This document shows positions 50,061 to 50,204 of a stretch of DNA of 50,204 nt, piece after piece (the first letter of the stretch is position 1; the number at the start of each line of letters is the position of its first letter). The stretch lies in assembly GCF_018882185.1 (NCBI RefSeq), contig NZ_JACVOY010000012.1, forward strand, positions 1 through 50,204, given 5' to 3'. The position numbers and the translations under genes are program-made. The notes beneath the pieces are model-generated. The model was not told the DNA's origin. It searched no databases and was given only the letters and a program-made list of their open reading frames with translations. Source of the stretch: Polynucleobacter sp. AP-Latsch-80-C2. Its GTDB lineage: Bacteria > Pseudomonadota > Gammaproteobacteria > Burkholderiales > Burkholderiaceae.

Positions 50061-50204
50061 GACCCTGTAAATAAATTTGTGTAAGTTCCTGCGGTCAATT
50101 AACCTTCATAGAAGGATAGCCACATGGAACACAACACAATGGATCGTAGTAAATTACAAGCCTTAGCCAACGAACTAGCCAAGGACCTCAAGACTCCAGA
50201 AGAT
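50061..50204 (+). mobile_element. Start of an IS256-family insertion sequence (cut by window edge)
   Basis: An ATG at 50124, behind GAAGGATAGCCAC, opens a frame to the window end: MEHNTMDRSKLQALANELAK then DLKTPED. This matches the N-terminus of IS256-family Mutator-type transposases (LAxELAKxLKTPEDL). GGACCCTGTAAATAAATTTG at 50061 is the likely left inverted repeat. The other end is outside the window, so intactness is unknown. The stretch 49902-50060 before it shows no gene. Confidence 0.65.

Noticed and set aside
1..50204. A prophage
   Set aside because: Despite the integrase and a clamp-loader-like gene, no capsid, portal, terminase, tail or lysis genes were seen.

Overview
The window reads as the chromosome of a moderately AT-rich betaproteobacterium, most likely Burkholderiaceae close to freshwater Polynucleobacter. 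The evidence is the gene set (complete urt/ure urea-nitrogen cluster, TrxC, a csp-infA pair, an intracellular PHA depolymerase with a Cys nucleophile) and dense, overlapping operons. The genus is an inference; I could not run a search. No rRNA, complete tRNA or CRISPR array was seen.

Region by region. 1-117 is the tail of an IS30-type transposase. 147-5684 holds small accessory and stress genes: a secreted cupin, divergent trxC and peroxiredoxin, a cold-shock protein with an infA-type IF-1, an HXXEE membrane protein, and a porin behind Fur-box-like palindromes. 6007-17347 is one uninterrupted urea operon: urtABCDE (ABC uptake), ureD-ureA-hupE/ureJ-ureB-ureC-ureE-ureF-ureG (nickel urease and its maturation). 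17368-24344, opposite strand, is a three-gene cluster of two transglutaminase-fold proteins (one fused to DUF2126) and a circularly permuted ATP-grasp/alpha-E protein, a predicted but uncharacterised peptide-ligation system. 24518-28198 is a six-gene operon with a GST, a cupin, a helical unknown, PhaZ, a small unknown and an ScpB-like methylmalonyl-CoA decarboxylase: carbon-storage turnover and propionyl-CoA chemistry. 28581-31825 holds an outer-membrane channel-like protein and a two-component system. 32233-42590 combines MarC, a D-aminoacylase-type amidohydrolase, a CobW GTPase and two choloylglycine-hydrolase-family Ntn amidases (one cytoplasmic, one secreted). These amidases bracket a DUF3302 / HlyD / outer-membrane-factor cassette, a TxGYG channel-like protein and a beta-barrel protein.

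42600-50204 is a mobile island. It has a full-length tyrosine recombinase, then mostly opposite-strand genes: an unknown, a short clamp-loader-like AAA protein, unknowns, a RelE/AbrB-like toxin-antitoxin pair, a minimal tyrosine recombinase and an unknown with a motif-rich region upstream. On the + strand follow a DUF6641-like gene and tandem tiny ORFs. An IS256-type transposase starts at the right edge.

Two kinds of non-coding structure tie the window together. First, at least four decayed copies of the 3' half of tRNA-Lys (some with its terminator and flank) lie at about 2.2, 4.0, 28.3 and 29.6 kb. Second, two families of short palindromes sit beside these tRNA remnants and beside the two recombinase genes. 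The simplest reading is repeated integration and excision of tRNA-Lys-targeting elements, with the present island carrying related recombination or regulatory sites.
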